From assembly GCA_039566865.1 (NCBI GenBank), contig CM076948.1, positions 26,969,001 to 27,033,000 of the forward strand: a stretch of DNA of 64,000 nt, in the 5' to 3' direction. The DNA comes from Aurelia coerulea (lineage: Eukaryota; Cnidaria; Scyphozoa; Semaeostomeae; Ulmaridae). This document shows, in pieces, positions 23,201 through 34,822 of the stretch. The translations under genes and the position numbers were made by a program. How positions within the stretch are numbered: position 1 is the stretch's first letter; each line of letters starts with the position of its first letter. Under the pieces are notes generated by a model. It ran no database searches. It was not told the origin of the DNA and was given only the letters and a program-made list of their open reading frames with translations.

Positions 23201-26200
23201 AAGTCGATATATCACGTATGGAATGATATATTAGGATAGGAATATTACTCGATGTATCACCCGTAAAGCTTGTTCTAAATTCAGCATTTCCTACCGCCCT
23301 TGGTTCAGCTCCTAATCCATGCTTCCACTTAGGCCAAATTTGATTGACAGACAGTCTGAAATTGCAGCATGCCTGCAAAGGACACTGGGTGACAATGGCC
23401 CTTTCAGCTCCATGAAACTAACTTTTTGTCAGCCATTGTTCTGTTCTTCAACGAAAAGTAGCTGCACACATTTAATTTATGACTGTTTAGCAGCATTTTA
23501 CACTGTTTAAACATTCGAGACAATGCTAAAAACGTGTTTCATGTCAATTGATATTTACCACATTTTAAGTTGTATCATGCGCCACTATCACTCTCTTTGC
23601 CCGTCAAAAGATTTCTTTCATTCTCCCCATCAAACTACATCTCAACTGAAAAATGACCCCCTTTGCGTCTACAATAACCTGAGCATCTATCATGTTAACA
23701 GTTTTTTCTACATTCATTAATTTCATACGTTCAAACGAATATGATTAGTTTATTTTAGATAGAAGACTTTTAATTTGAAATCGCTGTCAGATAAAGAAGC
23801 GACTACCACTAGGTAGAGATTATTGACATTTTGTAGTATTCCTGTTCAAAAATCTCATTGTAGACACTGGCGATCAACCATTTATTATTTCATAACTTTA
23901 TCTTGCAGTGGAATTCAGAGTGTCAATGGTACTCAAAATGCCACAGATTCTGTCCTCGGTTTGTTTGTTTCATTTAATGCTGATGGTCTAACATGAAATT
24001 TCAACCAAATATTTTTTCTGTTTGGGAAACCCTGATACAATAAACCTTTTAGCTATTCTACAAGAAATCTTGATCAAGCGATATTTTTCTACCTTTTGGT
24101 ACAGACGAATTTTTGAATGTGCACAACAATGATAGAAGCTTTGATACCGCTCAATCGTACTGTTCGAATAAAAAGGTATGAATATATCGTTCGATCCTCA
24201 CTCTTTTTAGAATAGCTAAAAGGTCTATAGCCCTCGAGGTTCCTTTTGAGATTCTTTGTTATTCAAATTCTCCGCTCGTTACTTATATCTGCAGAAGGAA
24301 TTGATTTCCTTGCAGAATTACTAAATCTCTTCAAAATTGCGTTGCAATTTAATTCAATTTTATCAGAAGCAGAATTTATTACAGAGTTAATGTTTTAAAG
24401 AAACACTGTTTTGATCGAACATAATCAAATTTTCCATTTTGAGCCTACCTTCCAACGATTAAGATTTCGTCCGCATGTATCGTTTTGATTTGATTCAATT
24501 TGAACTAATTCATTTCCACGATAGGCATTTCTCGAGAACTGGATTTTTCAGCTACCATATCACGAGTGACGTGAAGATCAAACGTTGGCCTACCTTAGTT
24601 TTTGTCCGTCATGGCCAAACGCCTAATAATCGACAACCTTATGCTTTCCCTCCTAGAGGCGCATTTTGAAATAAGACCCCAGCAGTGAGGGTGCCTAGCT
24701 GCATCGCTTTGAGTGTGCATCGATAGCTTCGATAATACCAGAGCAGATGAGCACAGAAGGAGAACAAACATGGTACTTTAAACATTTAATTGATGCTAAG
24801 CATGCTTTAGTCAATAAAAGACTTGAGGTATGTTGTGAAGGTTATTGATTATTGGGCATTATGCCATAACGGACAAAAAGTAAGATAGGCCAATATTTGA
24901 TCTTCATGTGACCCGTGGCCATATTTACCAAAATTGATAGATATTCAACGATTTATCAAAAATTATAACAATACTTCAAAAAACGAACCTAACAACTAAC
25001 AAATAATTGTTTTTATTTAACAGGAGCTACTGCTTTCTCAAAGTTGAACGAAATAATCAAGAATTATGATCGGAAAATTCGACCAGGCACTGGCGGTGAG
25101 TACTCTCTGTTTGTTTTATGTTCTGTTTCAAAAAACCCATAGCTCTTAGTATTCAAAATAGGTTGAACTATACAAGTGCTATATTAGCTAGCAGCAACCT
25201 CTTTATCGATGTTTTTAAAATGTATGATGCGAATTTGCACTTCATGTTTCGGTCAGACCAAGGATTTTGACTGTATCAAATTTTGTTGGCATCCTGTGAT
25301 ATTGATTCTTACGAACGTTTTAAATCATTGATTGTACAAGAGCTTTGATCGTGAAAATTAATCGGGATGCAAATTTTACACCCCAAGTTATATTTTCACA
25401 TTCTCTACGACTCTTAGCTATTTTACAACCTTAAACAACCTTTAGCTATTTTAGTATTCCAATTATTTTACAACCTTTCATAAATTTGTAATGTTTCTGG
25501 TAATCTTTCAATTTCTGATCTTTCAATAGGTCCAGCAACCCATGTCCAAGTTGAAATGAAAGTGGTGACCTTCGGCCCTATCAATGAAGCTGCTCAGGTA
25601 AAATCTTTCGCTAAAATCTTTCACCTCACATAACAAGGCCAACCCTGCTCATGTAATCAGGCCTACCTCGTTCCCAGGGTGTTCTGACGTCATACGCTGA
25701 TCACGAAGCCGAATAAACGACAACTTGTCTTACCCAATCCTTTTCATTTCCTTCAGCATGACATGCAACCACGGGGGGGGGGGGGGGGTTCTTCCATAGT
25801 AAAGGTACCTGGGGATGTGCCGCGAGCAAGGGTATACTTTTTCGGACTTCTAGTCTAGCCAAGGGTATCCTTTTTTGCAATTTTGGCTTAGTAACGGTCT
25901 AGCCAAGGGTATCATTTTCGTAAAAATTAATCTAGCCTACGGTACCATTTTGAATATGCTCGCGGCAGACCCCTGCCCAAAATTTTGCCAAGAGCCCCCC
26001 CCCCCGTGCATGCAACATCCCTTGCTCCATCTTTCACATCAAGCGGAATTTCGTGACAGCCATATTCGTACATCCCTCGTTGCTGTTTTATTGACAAAAA
26101 GGTTTACCAAGACCGCTCGAGGTTTACCAAGAGTGGTTCCATTTTCCCCCCACTTTTTGCCTGAATCTAGTGGTAGAGCAACGAACTCACTCTGGGGAGG

Positions 26201-29200
26201 AGATTGAATCAGGCCACCACGGCCAATAGAAGACATTCCCCTGTCACATTCTACGTACCCTGGGTACCAGACTCTCTAAACTAAAATAGAGATGGAGATC
26301 TCCATTCTATTTTAGAAAGTCTGGTAGTCCATAAGCGTACGGGAAGAAAAATCTAGGGAGGCTGGCCAACACAAAGTCAATTGTTTAGCATAATTTGTGA
26401 TTGGCGCTGATTTTCGATAATTTTTCTAAAGTTGGCAGCCCACCCCCCGGCCCCCCGCCTCGTATGCTTATGTCTGGTACCCAGGGTAATTCATACGCTG
26501 AAGGTAGTTCTTGCTTTATACTTCCGATATCAAGGCGAAGTCTAAAATGGTATTTTCTAGCATGTTTTTACGATGTGAACGCAAAGTCTCTGGGAAAGAG
26601 TTGTAAACAGTTAAATTACAGGTCAAGGAAAAGATAGAATTTTTCTTGCCCCATAAATCAGCAACCACTTGTCAGATTGGCTAACACAAAGTCTCAAACT
26701 CTAGGTTAAAGCCTATCTCATGAAACTGTATTTAGATGGGGATAATAGGACATACAGCTCCTCCACAACAGCAACATAAATGCGGCGCAATTTTTTTTGG
26801 GACACCCCGTATATTCACACCTGAATTTTATCCCGAAGGTTCTTGACAAGAAATAGTGTTCACTTGCACAGATTGAATTTGATTTATCTTTTCATTTACA
26901 GAAATATAAATTGGATATATTCTTCCGACAATGGTGGTTAGATCCAACACTCACAGGAGCTTTAAATGCAACTCTAACAATGGCGTTAGACCCAGCTAGC
27001 ATTTTCTGGAAACCAGATACATATTTTGTGAATGCACAAGACCCAACTTTCCAATTTGTCACCAAAGAGGCAATGAGAGTAGTTATTCAACCCGATGGAA
27101 AGATTTATCACAGTGCAAGGTATTCTTTTTTGTTGTGTTGTGGTGCAGTCTTCTGTTTTTTTTGCAGCCGGAACGGGCAGGCGGACCGGGTTCGATCCCA
27201 CGTAGAGCCCCATAACATTAGCGTCATGACAAGGGGTTGCGGATTCAATTTGGTCTTCTCAGGGGGATTAAGGGAGATTCTTCATTAATTTATGTTCAAA
27301 ACTTCATAGTTCTTCCTCTCGATAGAGCGTTGTCTTTCAGCAAAATGTCACCTTGAACACAACCCGCCATGACGTCATGCTTTCTTTGTTAATTTTGACT
27401 TGATTGCATGGTGTGAAATCTATTCTTATGAAAGGCAAATTGCTTTGTCTTTTCGGAAACCTGAATTCTTTTTTATGAAATTTTCCCTAGCTCTTCAGCA
27501 GTGGAAATGTAGAATCAATCGATAACCTTCTTTTCTTCTTTTCCCTCAGGATAGCGTTGGAAGCGTCTTGTCCAATGGATTTTTCAATGTATCCTGTTGA
27601 TGTACAAGTCTGCCCACTTGTTATTGAAAGTTGTAAGCAATCATTTGAAATTTGTTTCAACTTCATCATAAATATGGGTGCTATGTCGCACAAGGAGGCA
27701 AGAATAACAGTATCCTCCTAGTGACAACTTATAAAATACGCAGGTTGTCTCATATAATAAATCTAAACTCAAATATTTCCTGACCTGCTCATTCCAGCAA
27801 AACGAATAATACATTTTCTGAAAGCGTAGCATTGCATTTACATAATGAGCACTGATTTGGTCAAAACTTGAGCAACAGAAACAAAAACGGGGGGTCATCA
27901 AATTTGAATGAAATTCTCAGCATTGGAAAACAGCGTTTTACAATGTCAAAATGTGTAATTGGCCATACTATAAGGATCTGCCTATATTTTTAATTCATCT
28001 TTTCATCAATGACACCCCTGCAAATTTAATATATCTTAAATGTATCAAACTCCATTTTTGTAAGCAGAGACGGGGGTTAGTGTAGTTAAAATGGCAAGGG
28101 TTTCAGTTTTAGGTTGGACTTTTGAATCTTCAAGAAATCACACAGTTGTAATACGACTTATCAGGAACAGTTTTGACCTTAAAAATCCATACTGAATAAT
28201 TTTCATCCTCGTTTACTTGGGAGATTTGGCTTTCTTCTTAGATTCGTACACAACTGAAGATGTTTATTATACGTGGTACGAGTCAGTTGGCAAGAAAAGA
28301 AAAACAGAAGGAGTAGAATGGTTTGCATCAGATGGACCTGTATTTAAACTGAATAAAGTCTCTTCACTTCAAAAGCAAATTAGCAACAATAGTAAAGGTA
28401 AATTACTCCTTACTATCTTTTTCTAGATTGCTAACAGGGCATGCAGTCTGCTCGGTGTTCAAGTGACATATTTGATTAAGAACGCCGATGAAGTTATTGA
28501 AACGGTCAATTTTCTTCAGGTTTACTGGCTTTGTGGAGACATCGACTGCAGGATAAATCGAATTCCTATAGAATCGTAAAAAGAATCTTTATTAGAACGC
28601 AATGCATCTTCGTAAAAAATTCCTCGGAGCCATCTTTAGCGCAATCGTCTATTGCATGGAAACTATTACCACTTCTTCTTCTTCAGGTGCCATGCCGTAA
28701 TGGCTTGGGCGATCATGGACCTCCATTGCTCTCTATCTCGGCAACTGTGAATCACTTCGCAGCTCCTGTCTATTTGTAACCAACTTCTGATGTTGTCAAG
28801 CTGTTTTATTATTTGTCTCCCTCTGTCCCTAGTGCCTTCAATTCTTCCTGTTGTGATCAATTCTTCTATGTTTCCTTCTCTAACTATATGTCCGAAAAAT
28901 TTCATTTGTTGTTCTTTGATTCCGTTCAGTAACTCTTTCTTTGTGCCCACTGACCTCAGCACTTCATCGTTATTACCACCTGAATTTGTAGAATTAAACC
29001 TTACTAGATGCAACTTTAATTTCATGGTGATAAAAATTTTCCAGACTCGCTGAATAAACGAATCCTTGAGCTTACGTTGCATCTTATCCATGAAAAATTG
29101 GTCGCTTTGTTGAGTGAAGTCCTGAACGAAGTCCTTTACCCCCATCCTTCCATAAACCAACCAGTTGTAAAATTTGTTTTGTAGCTTGTTTGCAGCAATT

Positions 29201-31454
29201 GTTTTTAATGTTTGTCTTGTCTTTGTTAAAGGCATTGAGTCCACATAAATAGCGCGCTCATGACCAATATCAACTTCTTTTCAATCATAAAACAAAAGTT
29301 GTGATTTAATCGCTATTGAAATTAAACCAAAGAAATTCCTGAGGATAATGCAAGGATTAAGAAGCCTTTAGTCTCCACTGCTAATGACTTTAGCACTATT
29401 GTGCGATTACAAAGGGCCGTCAGCGGTTTGTCAGCAAAAATCCAGGACAGCGTTAACGCTCAGCTATTTATATGGACTCAATGCCTTTAAGCGTATTACA
29501 AAGTTTTACCTCTATGTAACGTGATATCGTTTCAGTAGTAGCGTATAGTAATTTGTAACTAGCGTAGCAAGTAATAATGTAATGTAAATTTTCGTTGGAA
29601 TAGATAAAAAGTTTGGATGCTGACAAATCATAATTTTCATCAGTAAATATACCTGAAATTCTTCCGCTGCACTCCAAATATTTACCCTGTTTGAAATTCA
29701 CTGTTTCACCGTCAGTTTTCTCTCTTTTAGGTGCATTTTCAAGTCTGACGGTGAATTTTCATTTGGCCAGACGACATGGTTATTATGTCTGGAACGTTTT
29801 TCTTCCTGGCTCTTTCCTCGTCGTGATGACATGGGTAAATTTCTGGATCCCACCTTGGGCCTATCCTGCTCGTGTTACAGTTTGTGTTACAAGCTTCCTA
29901 TCAACACTGCTCGTTATGTCAACTGCCGGGAATCCATTGGGACGTGTTTCGTATATCAAAGCAATTGATTATTTTCTCATGGGAAATGCGTTCTTTGTTC
30001 TTTCGAGTCTCTTGGAATATATACTTGTTTTACATTCTTGGTGGAATATCAATTTTGATTGCTTCAAGAAAAAGGTGAGTTAAAGGCGGTCTGTCACGCA
30101 TCTGATTGGGTGATGCTGACAATACAAAGAATAGGAGAATTGAATGGCTTTTCCTGCGACCGTAGAAAGTGATATTGATTAGCCATCCTTTGTTTCCAGT
30201 GCGCAGATTCACAAAGACATCTGTTGTGTTGAGCTCTTACAGCCAATCAGATGCGTGACAGACCGCCTTTAAGACAAGATTTCTGACTTTAAAGCTTAGA
30301 AATTATTCTTTCTCTTTGTGCAAGGTGCTGTTGGCTTACTATAGACATCATAATTCTGGAGAACGAAATTACTTATGCAGAATAATTGGGCTTACTAATC
30401 CGTCTGATATCGTCTGACAGGAAAGTTCAAGGCCTGAAATAACTATTTCAAACACAGACATACAACTATGTTCTTTGTTAGCCCGATGAGCTGTCATAAA
30501 ATGATTTCAAAATTCACCTGCACGCGGTTTGAAAATTTGTCAAATAATTTACTTTCCGTTTTGGACGCAAAGAAGAGGCAAATAACTTGTTGGTAAATAT
30601 GTATATAAAAATGAAATCAGCCAATGGGCATTCTGATGAAAGTTACTTTTTCATCATACATTCAATATGCGATTTGGAATAAACTATATAACCTGCTAGA
30701 AATGGAATACTTTTTCCATGCTTGCAATGTCAGTAATTTTGCCTGTAGATGTATAAACGTGACGCTCCTGGGCTTTATTTTCTGTTCTCAAACACGAATC
30801 TTTGTGAAAATTGAAAGTTTGTATCTCCTTTCCCGAAACTACCCGAAAAGGCTTTTCTATCAAACATTATCTTGGCCAAAATAAAACTCTGTTCAAAGCG
30901 CGATTATTTATACTGTTATTTGTTTTTATTTATTGAAACATCGTGCAACACGCATACAAAAAGTTTGTTTTGCATTTATTATTTTGGCCACTTTGGACGA
31001 AGATCTTTCCTCGTTTTTTGTGATACCTTAACTCTTTAATTCTTTACAATTTTGTTTTTCTATTACTTTTCAGAAGAAAATCGACAACAAACAAAGTAAC
31101 CTAGGCCAGATAAATGAAAATTGTGAATACGACAACAACCAAAATGGAGTCGAAAGCAATTCAACTTCATTTCAGGTCGCAGAATGTTCAGAAAATGGCG
31201 GTCGTAATGGTTTCCACGGAAAGAAACGTATGTCAGGGGACTTTTTTCAACGAAAAACAAATGGAAATCGTGGAGGTATTAAAGCTCGTAGAGATTCAAC
31301 TGTTATTGCAATGAAACAGTTTCAAGAACAACACAGTTTAACTCAAGAACAATCAAAGAAATCGCACCCTTTGGATGTTATTAGTCGATTTGTATTTCCT
31401 ATAGCTTATATCACATTTCTGCTTACGTATTGTGGTTATTTTAAATTATTTTGA
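20270..31454 (+). CDS. Cys-loop ligand-gated anion channel subunit (GABA-A/glycine receptor-like)
   Basis: A pentameric, probably chloride-selective neurotransmitter receptor subunit of the plasma membrane. Coding exons: 20270-20313, 23909-23958, 25024-25095, 25530-25597, 26902-27119, 27550-27632, 28242-28397, 29731-30074, 31074-31454. All phases agree, giving 471 residues. The order is a signal peptide (about 1-20), LNEIIKNYDRKIRPGTGG at the mature N-terminus, FFRQWW (about 85-90), WKPDTYF loop A (114-120), and the Cys-loop CPMDFSMYPVDVQVC (Cys158 to Cys172, 13 residues between). Then come SYTTEDV (loop B), M1 from about 250, PAR at 276-278 before M2 (anion-selective type) with Leu9' at 287, M3 (IKAIDYFL onward), a short charged loop and M4 near the C-terminus. 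M2 is unusual: Cys at 4' (normally Gly) and Leu at 13' (normally Thr). The agonist cannot be read from sequence. Confidence 0.92.
20590..21510. repeat. Inverted-repeat element with duplicated arm, receptor intron 1
   Basis: Left blocks (CCTATTTCAAACATGCTGAT, GTGAACAAAGATTTTGAAA, CAAAGTGGCACAAATGA) are mirrored at 21225-21330 and again at 21379-21510 (TTTGTTCATATTCGTAATCA, AGCATGTTTGAAATAGG). At least two arm copies lie on each side, so rearrangement occurred after insertion. Confidence 0.55.
21518..21770 (+). mobile_element. Inverted-repeat element carrying a tRNA-like core
   Basis: Outer arms ATTGATAACATTTT / AAAATGTTATCAAT and inner arms TTTGGTAAATTTTTCGACAA / TTGTCGACAAATTTACCAAA enclose a tRNA-like stretch (about 21575-21645). 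That stretch has an intact D-arm word CTCAGTCGGTAGAGC but a degraded T-arm. It looks like a tRNA pseudogene or SINE head carried inside a MITE. Confidence 0.5.
22881..23309. mobile_element. Long fold-back MITE, receptor intron 1
   Basis: Arms of about 200 bp run inward from GTTGAACCACGGGCGGTAGG and its mirror near 23309. Both contain TATATCACG, GCGAAGGCGCCATT and CACTCAAG words, and there is a short central spacer near 23090. No coding content. Confidence 0.75.
24039..24228. mobile_element. Family C MITE, receptor intron 2
   Basis: AATAAACCTTTTAGCTATTC at the left end and GAATAGCTAAAAGGTCTAT at the right end, with the CACAACAATGATAGAAGCTT core. Confidence 0.65.
24560..24920. mobile_element. 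MITE, receptor intron 2
   Basis: The left arm (GTGACGTGAAGATCAAACG, TTGGCCTACCTTAG, TTTTTGTCCGTCATGG) is mirrored on the right (ACGGACAAAAAGTAAG, ATAGGCCAA, TTGATCTTCATGTGAC). Confidence 0.6.
25640..26880. other. Receptor intron 4, mixed repeats
   Basis: A run of about 17 G lies near 25775 and a run of C near 25995. A hairpin at about 26262-26328 pairs CCAGACTCTCTAAACTAAAA with TTTTAGAAAGTCTGG. Near 26795-26815 there is a lone mariner-type tip, TTTTTTTTGGGACACCCCGT, like the ends of the 43107-43701 element. No exon is seen. Confidence 0.4.
27336..27492. mobile_element. Family A MITE, decayed copy 4
   Basis: GTGTGAAATCTATTCTTATG, CTTTGTCTTTTCGGAAACC and the TTTTCCCTAGCTC tip match the family A right half. 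The left end is decayed. It lies just upstream of receptor exon 6. Confidence 0.5.
28666..29244 (-). pseudogene. LINE reverse-transcriptase C-terminal fragment, possibly chimeric
   Basis: The last third reads VGTKKELLNGIKEQQMKFFG, HIVREGNIEELITTGRIEG, TRDRGRQ and DREQWRSMIAQA. These match the conserved C-terminal tail of non-LTR endonuclease-reverse transcriptases (FxGHxxR...GRxxGxRxRGRQ...DRxxWR). The N-terminal half does not fit that domain, so the frame may join two repeat pieces. It is intronic (receptor intron 7) and antisense to the host gene. Confidence 0.65.
30080..30272. mobile_element. piggyBac-type MITE (TTAA) beside a splice donor
   Basis: TTAA at 30080-30083 and 30269-30272 flanks termini AGGCGGTCTGTCACGCATCT and its exact mirror; the arms extend through CTGATTGG. 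The left TTAA overlaps the receptor exon 8 donor region: the exon ends at 30074 and the intron starts GTGAGTTAA. Confidence 0.75.
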
Positions 31455-31585
31455 AGATAGCTGTTTAAGGCTGTTAATTTAGACGCAGGCTATTACCTTA
31501 GCTGTAAATACTCATTTGTTTTTCATTGAACACTGTTCACAGTATGATGACGTGATGGTTGCCAAAAAGTAAAAGGCGATACATA

Positions 31586-32082
31586 AAGTAAACGTTCAAT
31601 TTAGCCCCCTCTCTATTAATCCCCATTTTCTAATAAGTCCCTCTCCTCTGAGCCAAAGTTTTAAATAAGCCCCCCTCTCTTTCAAGCTCCCCCCATTTAT
31701 ATCAAATGCCGGTGGTTCCCGAAGATTTTCTATTTATTTATCTTAACAAGTTTGTATGTTAAGTTTCATAAGGTTTAGGATAAAACTGTGTCGAATTTAT
31801 GCATTTCACTCGTAGAATTGTATGTTGAATCTATACTTATTACATAAGTCTCAGCATCGCTCATATTGAATTGGATTAAAAATGTTGAACGAATACAAGG
31901 AATCACGTCATAAGTCTATGTTGAATTCACAAAATATGAGGTAAAAGAACTGACAAGCTATCATATATATCCTCGTCAATTGATTTTGTGAATAAGCCCC
32001 TGCTCTAATAGGCCCCCTCTCTTTTAAGTCCCCCTATAGAAATGAAATAAGCCCCTGGGTGGTTAATAGAGCTTTTACGGTA
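31586..32082. mobile_element. Family F MITE, second copy
   Basis: AAGCCCC-rich ends and the terminal AATAGAGCTTTTACGGTA match the copy at 6918-7332. The left tip is decayed. It lies shortly after the receptor stop codon, so it may fall in the 3' UTR. Confidence 0.65.
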
Positions 32083-32117
32083 TGCCTAGCAGTGTTGTGC
32101 AGCGGTGCTGATTTGTA

Positions 32118-32435
32118 CGGGGTGAGTCAAAACCAAAAATAACAATTTCCTGTTTAAAAGGCTACTAATCCCTGGATATGAAGACGATGGTATTGGCAAA
32201 TATGTCATTCTATAGTAGATATGTTCAAATATATTTGAATTTTACGTGACTGAAATCGGCCTCTCCGTTCTGAAATTACGAGAGATTTTTTCGAGAAAAC
32301 CCATTCAAGAAGCCTCCAAAACAGGCCTAAAACCAAGACCAAATTTTCCCAACAATTCTGCCTTACATACAAGAATACCCTGGTTGCCAGAGCCAATATT
32401 CTATACAACAAGCACTTTCAAAGATTTATGTTAGA
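32118..32435. mobile_element. Family E element, single arm
   Basis: Carries GACTGAAATCGGCCTCTCC, CAGGCCTAAAACCAAGACC and GATATGAAGACGATG blocks shared with 8225-8790. Confidence 0.5.
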
Positions 32436-32452
32436 GATTCCACTGTTGAAGT

Positions 32453-32850
32453 GGTGCAGATCTTGCTGGCTATTTCATCAATTTACAAATCCTTTTCAGT
32501 CAAGTTTTTAAGCAATACTACATTTTGGCAACAAAAAATTGTCAGCTAGGTGCAGGTATCTTGCTGGCTATTTCATCAATTTACAATTCCTTTTCAGTCA
32601 AGTTTTTAAGCAATACTACATTGGCAACAAAATGATCAGCTACATTCAGGTTTCTTGCTGACTATTTCATCAATTTAAAATTCCTTTTCAGTCAAGTTTT
32701 TAAGCAATACTACATTTTGGCAACAAAAAATTGTCAGCTAGGTGCAGGTATCTTGCTGGCTATTTCATCAATTTACAAGTCCTTTTCAGTCAATCTTTTA
32801 AGCAATACTACATTTTGGCAACAAAATTATCAGCTACGTTCAGGTCTCTT
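32453..32850. repeat. About 95-bp tandem repeat, four copies plus a partial fifth
   Basis: Units start (G)CAGGTATCTTGCTGGCTAT near 32453, 32551, 32645 and 32743. Each contains TTTTCAGTCAAGTTTTTAAG and CAATACTACATT. Intergenic, between the receptor and ATP9. Confidence 0.85.
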
Positions 32851-33592
32851 TTAAATTCTTTATGTCGGATTTGCTTCCAAAAACTCTTTGATCGAAAATA
32901 ATCGATGTGATTCAGCAAATTCAGATCAAGTAGATGCCTATAGACTGAATATTCATCTATGTAATAAGTCTAGTAGATGCCCAGGCGTCTTTTGCTGGAA
33001 AGTTCTTCCCCTTGCAGAATGGTTACTTTTCCAAAAATCAAAGGAACAATTTTCTCATACAGACGTTATCAGGGAAGCTAGAAATTATGATCAGAGTTTG
33101 TTCAGTTTTAACAATAGCGTCTGGGGTCAAGTTTTATGTTATCAGTTTGCTGTTTTTTCACAAGCTCTCTTGTAACAAACTGTCAACTATAGAAACACAA
33201 TATGACACGCAATCGTTTGTATATTTAGAAACGTACCAGGCGAGTCAAAAAAGTGTATATACTTTTAATCCTTGTAGCTCTCAAACTATTTACTAGATTT
33301 ATATAAACTAATAATACCTGTGTAGCTAATATATCAACTCAGATAAGAGAATTTAGGTAGTCAAAATCGGTCGCGTTGTTCTTGTGTTACAAGTGATTTT
33401 ATAAAATTGCTTTATCACAAAATCTTCATAGCAGGCTCAAAAATTAACTTGGTATTTATATCAGTCTGTTCAAATGGTACCCTGGGAACCAGATTAGAGA
33501 GTCCCAGGGTATTCAAATGGAATATTCTGATTTAGTGTACCGAATATCTTTGAGCCCAATTGGTCCTTCTATCAAATTTAGTTAAATTCATT

Positions 33593-33750
33593 AATAGACC
33601 TTTTAGCTATTCTACAAGAGAGTCTGGATCAAATGATATTTTGCACATTTCTATACGAAAGGTTCCACTGAGTGGCATTAAAACTTCTATCACTATCGTG
33701 CACAGTCGAAAATTTAACAAGATTTATGCAAATATCGTTCAATTCGGGTT
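33593..33750. mobile_element. Family C MITE, half copy
   Basis: AATAGACCTTTTAGCTATTC, then the GAGTGGCATTAAAACTTCTA core. The right half is lost. Confidence 0.55.
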
Positions 33751-34034
33751 TTCTGCGGTTCTCTTGTGGAACAGCAGAAAATTCTATTCTGCTGCAGTCT
33801 TCCAGCCAGCCAGTTAACGCTTTAGTTTCGTCTTTTGTATATTATTCATTCGTCATTCTTGCAACTTTTGACCACATATTTTTGTATGTAGATATAACTG
33901 ACTTTGTCAAGTAACAATTAATATTCGTGGTTCTGTTTTCAATGTAATCGTCTTTTGGAAAGTCTTATACTCGTTTTCCTTCAGTTCATCAGTGCTAAAG
34001 GATTCTTAATTTCGCATGAAAATTTGAACTTTTT

Positions 34035-34422
34035 GAATTCAACTGTTCTGCAATGAAAGAATATCAAGAAAAGACATGTCTCAACGAAACACAAGTGAAG
34101 ATGCTTGAGGCAACAAAACTTTGAGAAATACAACTGTTTGAAATAAACTAATTGCAAGAAAAACCTATGCCAGGTGATCAAAAAATCAAAAAAAACTAAG
34201 TAATTCAACTCCAGAGCAATCATAGAAGGCACATCCTTTGGACGTTATTTTTTGATTTGTACTTTCATAATCTGATGCAATTTTTTCCTTTTCGTATCAT
34301 TGCATTTACTTTAGATTATTTTGAATAATCATCTTTAGGGTCAATACAACAGCTGCAATCACTGAAATCTTTTTCGTTAGACACTACTCACAGTATGAAG
34401 ATGTGACGATTGCCAAAAGATC
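34035..34422 (+). pseudogene. Decayed duplicate of the receptor's last exon and 3' flank
   Basis: ATTCAACTGTTCTGCAATGA, CATCCTTTGGACGTTATT, TTTAGATTATTTTGAA and CTCACAGTATGAAGATGTGA match in order the functional copy at 31291-31570 (end of the M3-M4 loop, M4, stop and 3' flank). In the M4 frame the arginine codon CGA is TGA, and more breaks follow. About 110 bp extra lies in the middle. No copies of the earlier exons were found. Confidence 0.7.
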
Positions 34423-34497
34423 TATTTTTAGAAACTTGCAAAGTTATGCCGCTGCGAAGGAGAAATTTGCCAGCGCCTTTCATTATTATGGGAGTTT

Positions 34498-34514
34498 CAA
34501 AGATGGCGGAAAGG
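34498..34514 (+). promoter_or_regulatory. YY1-like AAGATGGCGG element upstream of ATP9
   Basis: CAAAGATGGCGGAAAGG matches the AANATGGCGG motif found near the start sites of many housekeeping genes in animals. It is 309 bp upstream of the ATP9 start codon, on the same strand. The role is inferred by motif and position only. Confidence 0.4.
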
Positions 34515-34822
34515 AAGGATTTACAAAATTTGAAGCAGTGAAGATTTATTTGGACTTCTATATTATATAGAGAGGAAGATAATGGTTTAGTTGTAAAGAG
34601 AATGATGTATGGTTGATGCAAGTAGTTATGGATGTGAGAAGATGATGGCTTGCTGAACTGGGTATTCACGGGAAGAAGTGTGCTGTGCTGTGTGACCAAA
34701 TGATCATTGATCAAGTTAGGCCATTAAACTGCCCGGCCTGACTACTCTCACTCAAATTCATTCTCCTGTAGAAATTATAAACTATATAACAGATCTTATG
34801 CGCTAAATAAGGTTTATGGAGA

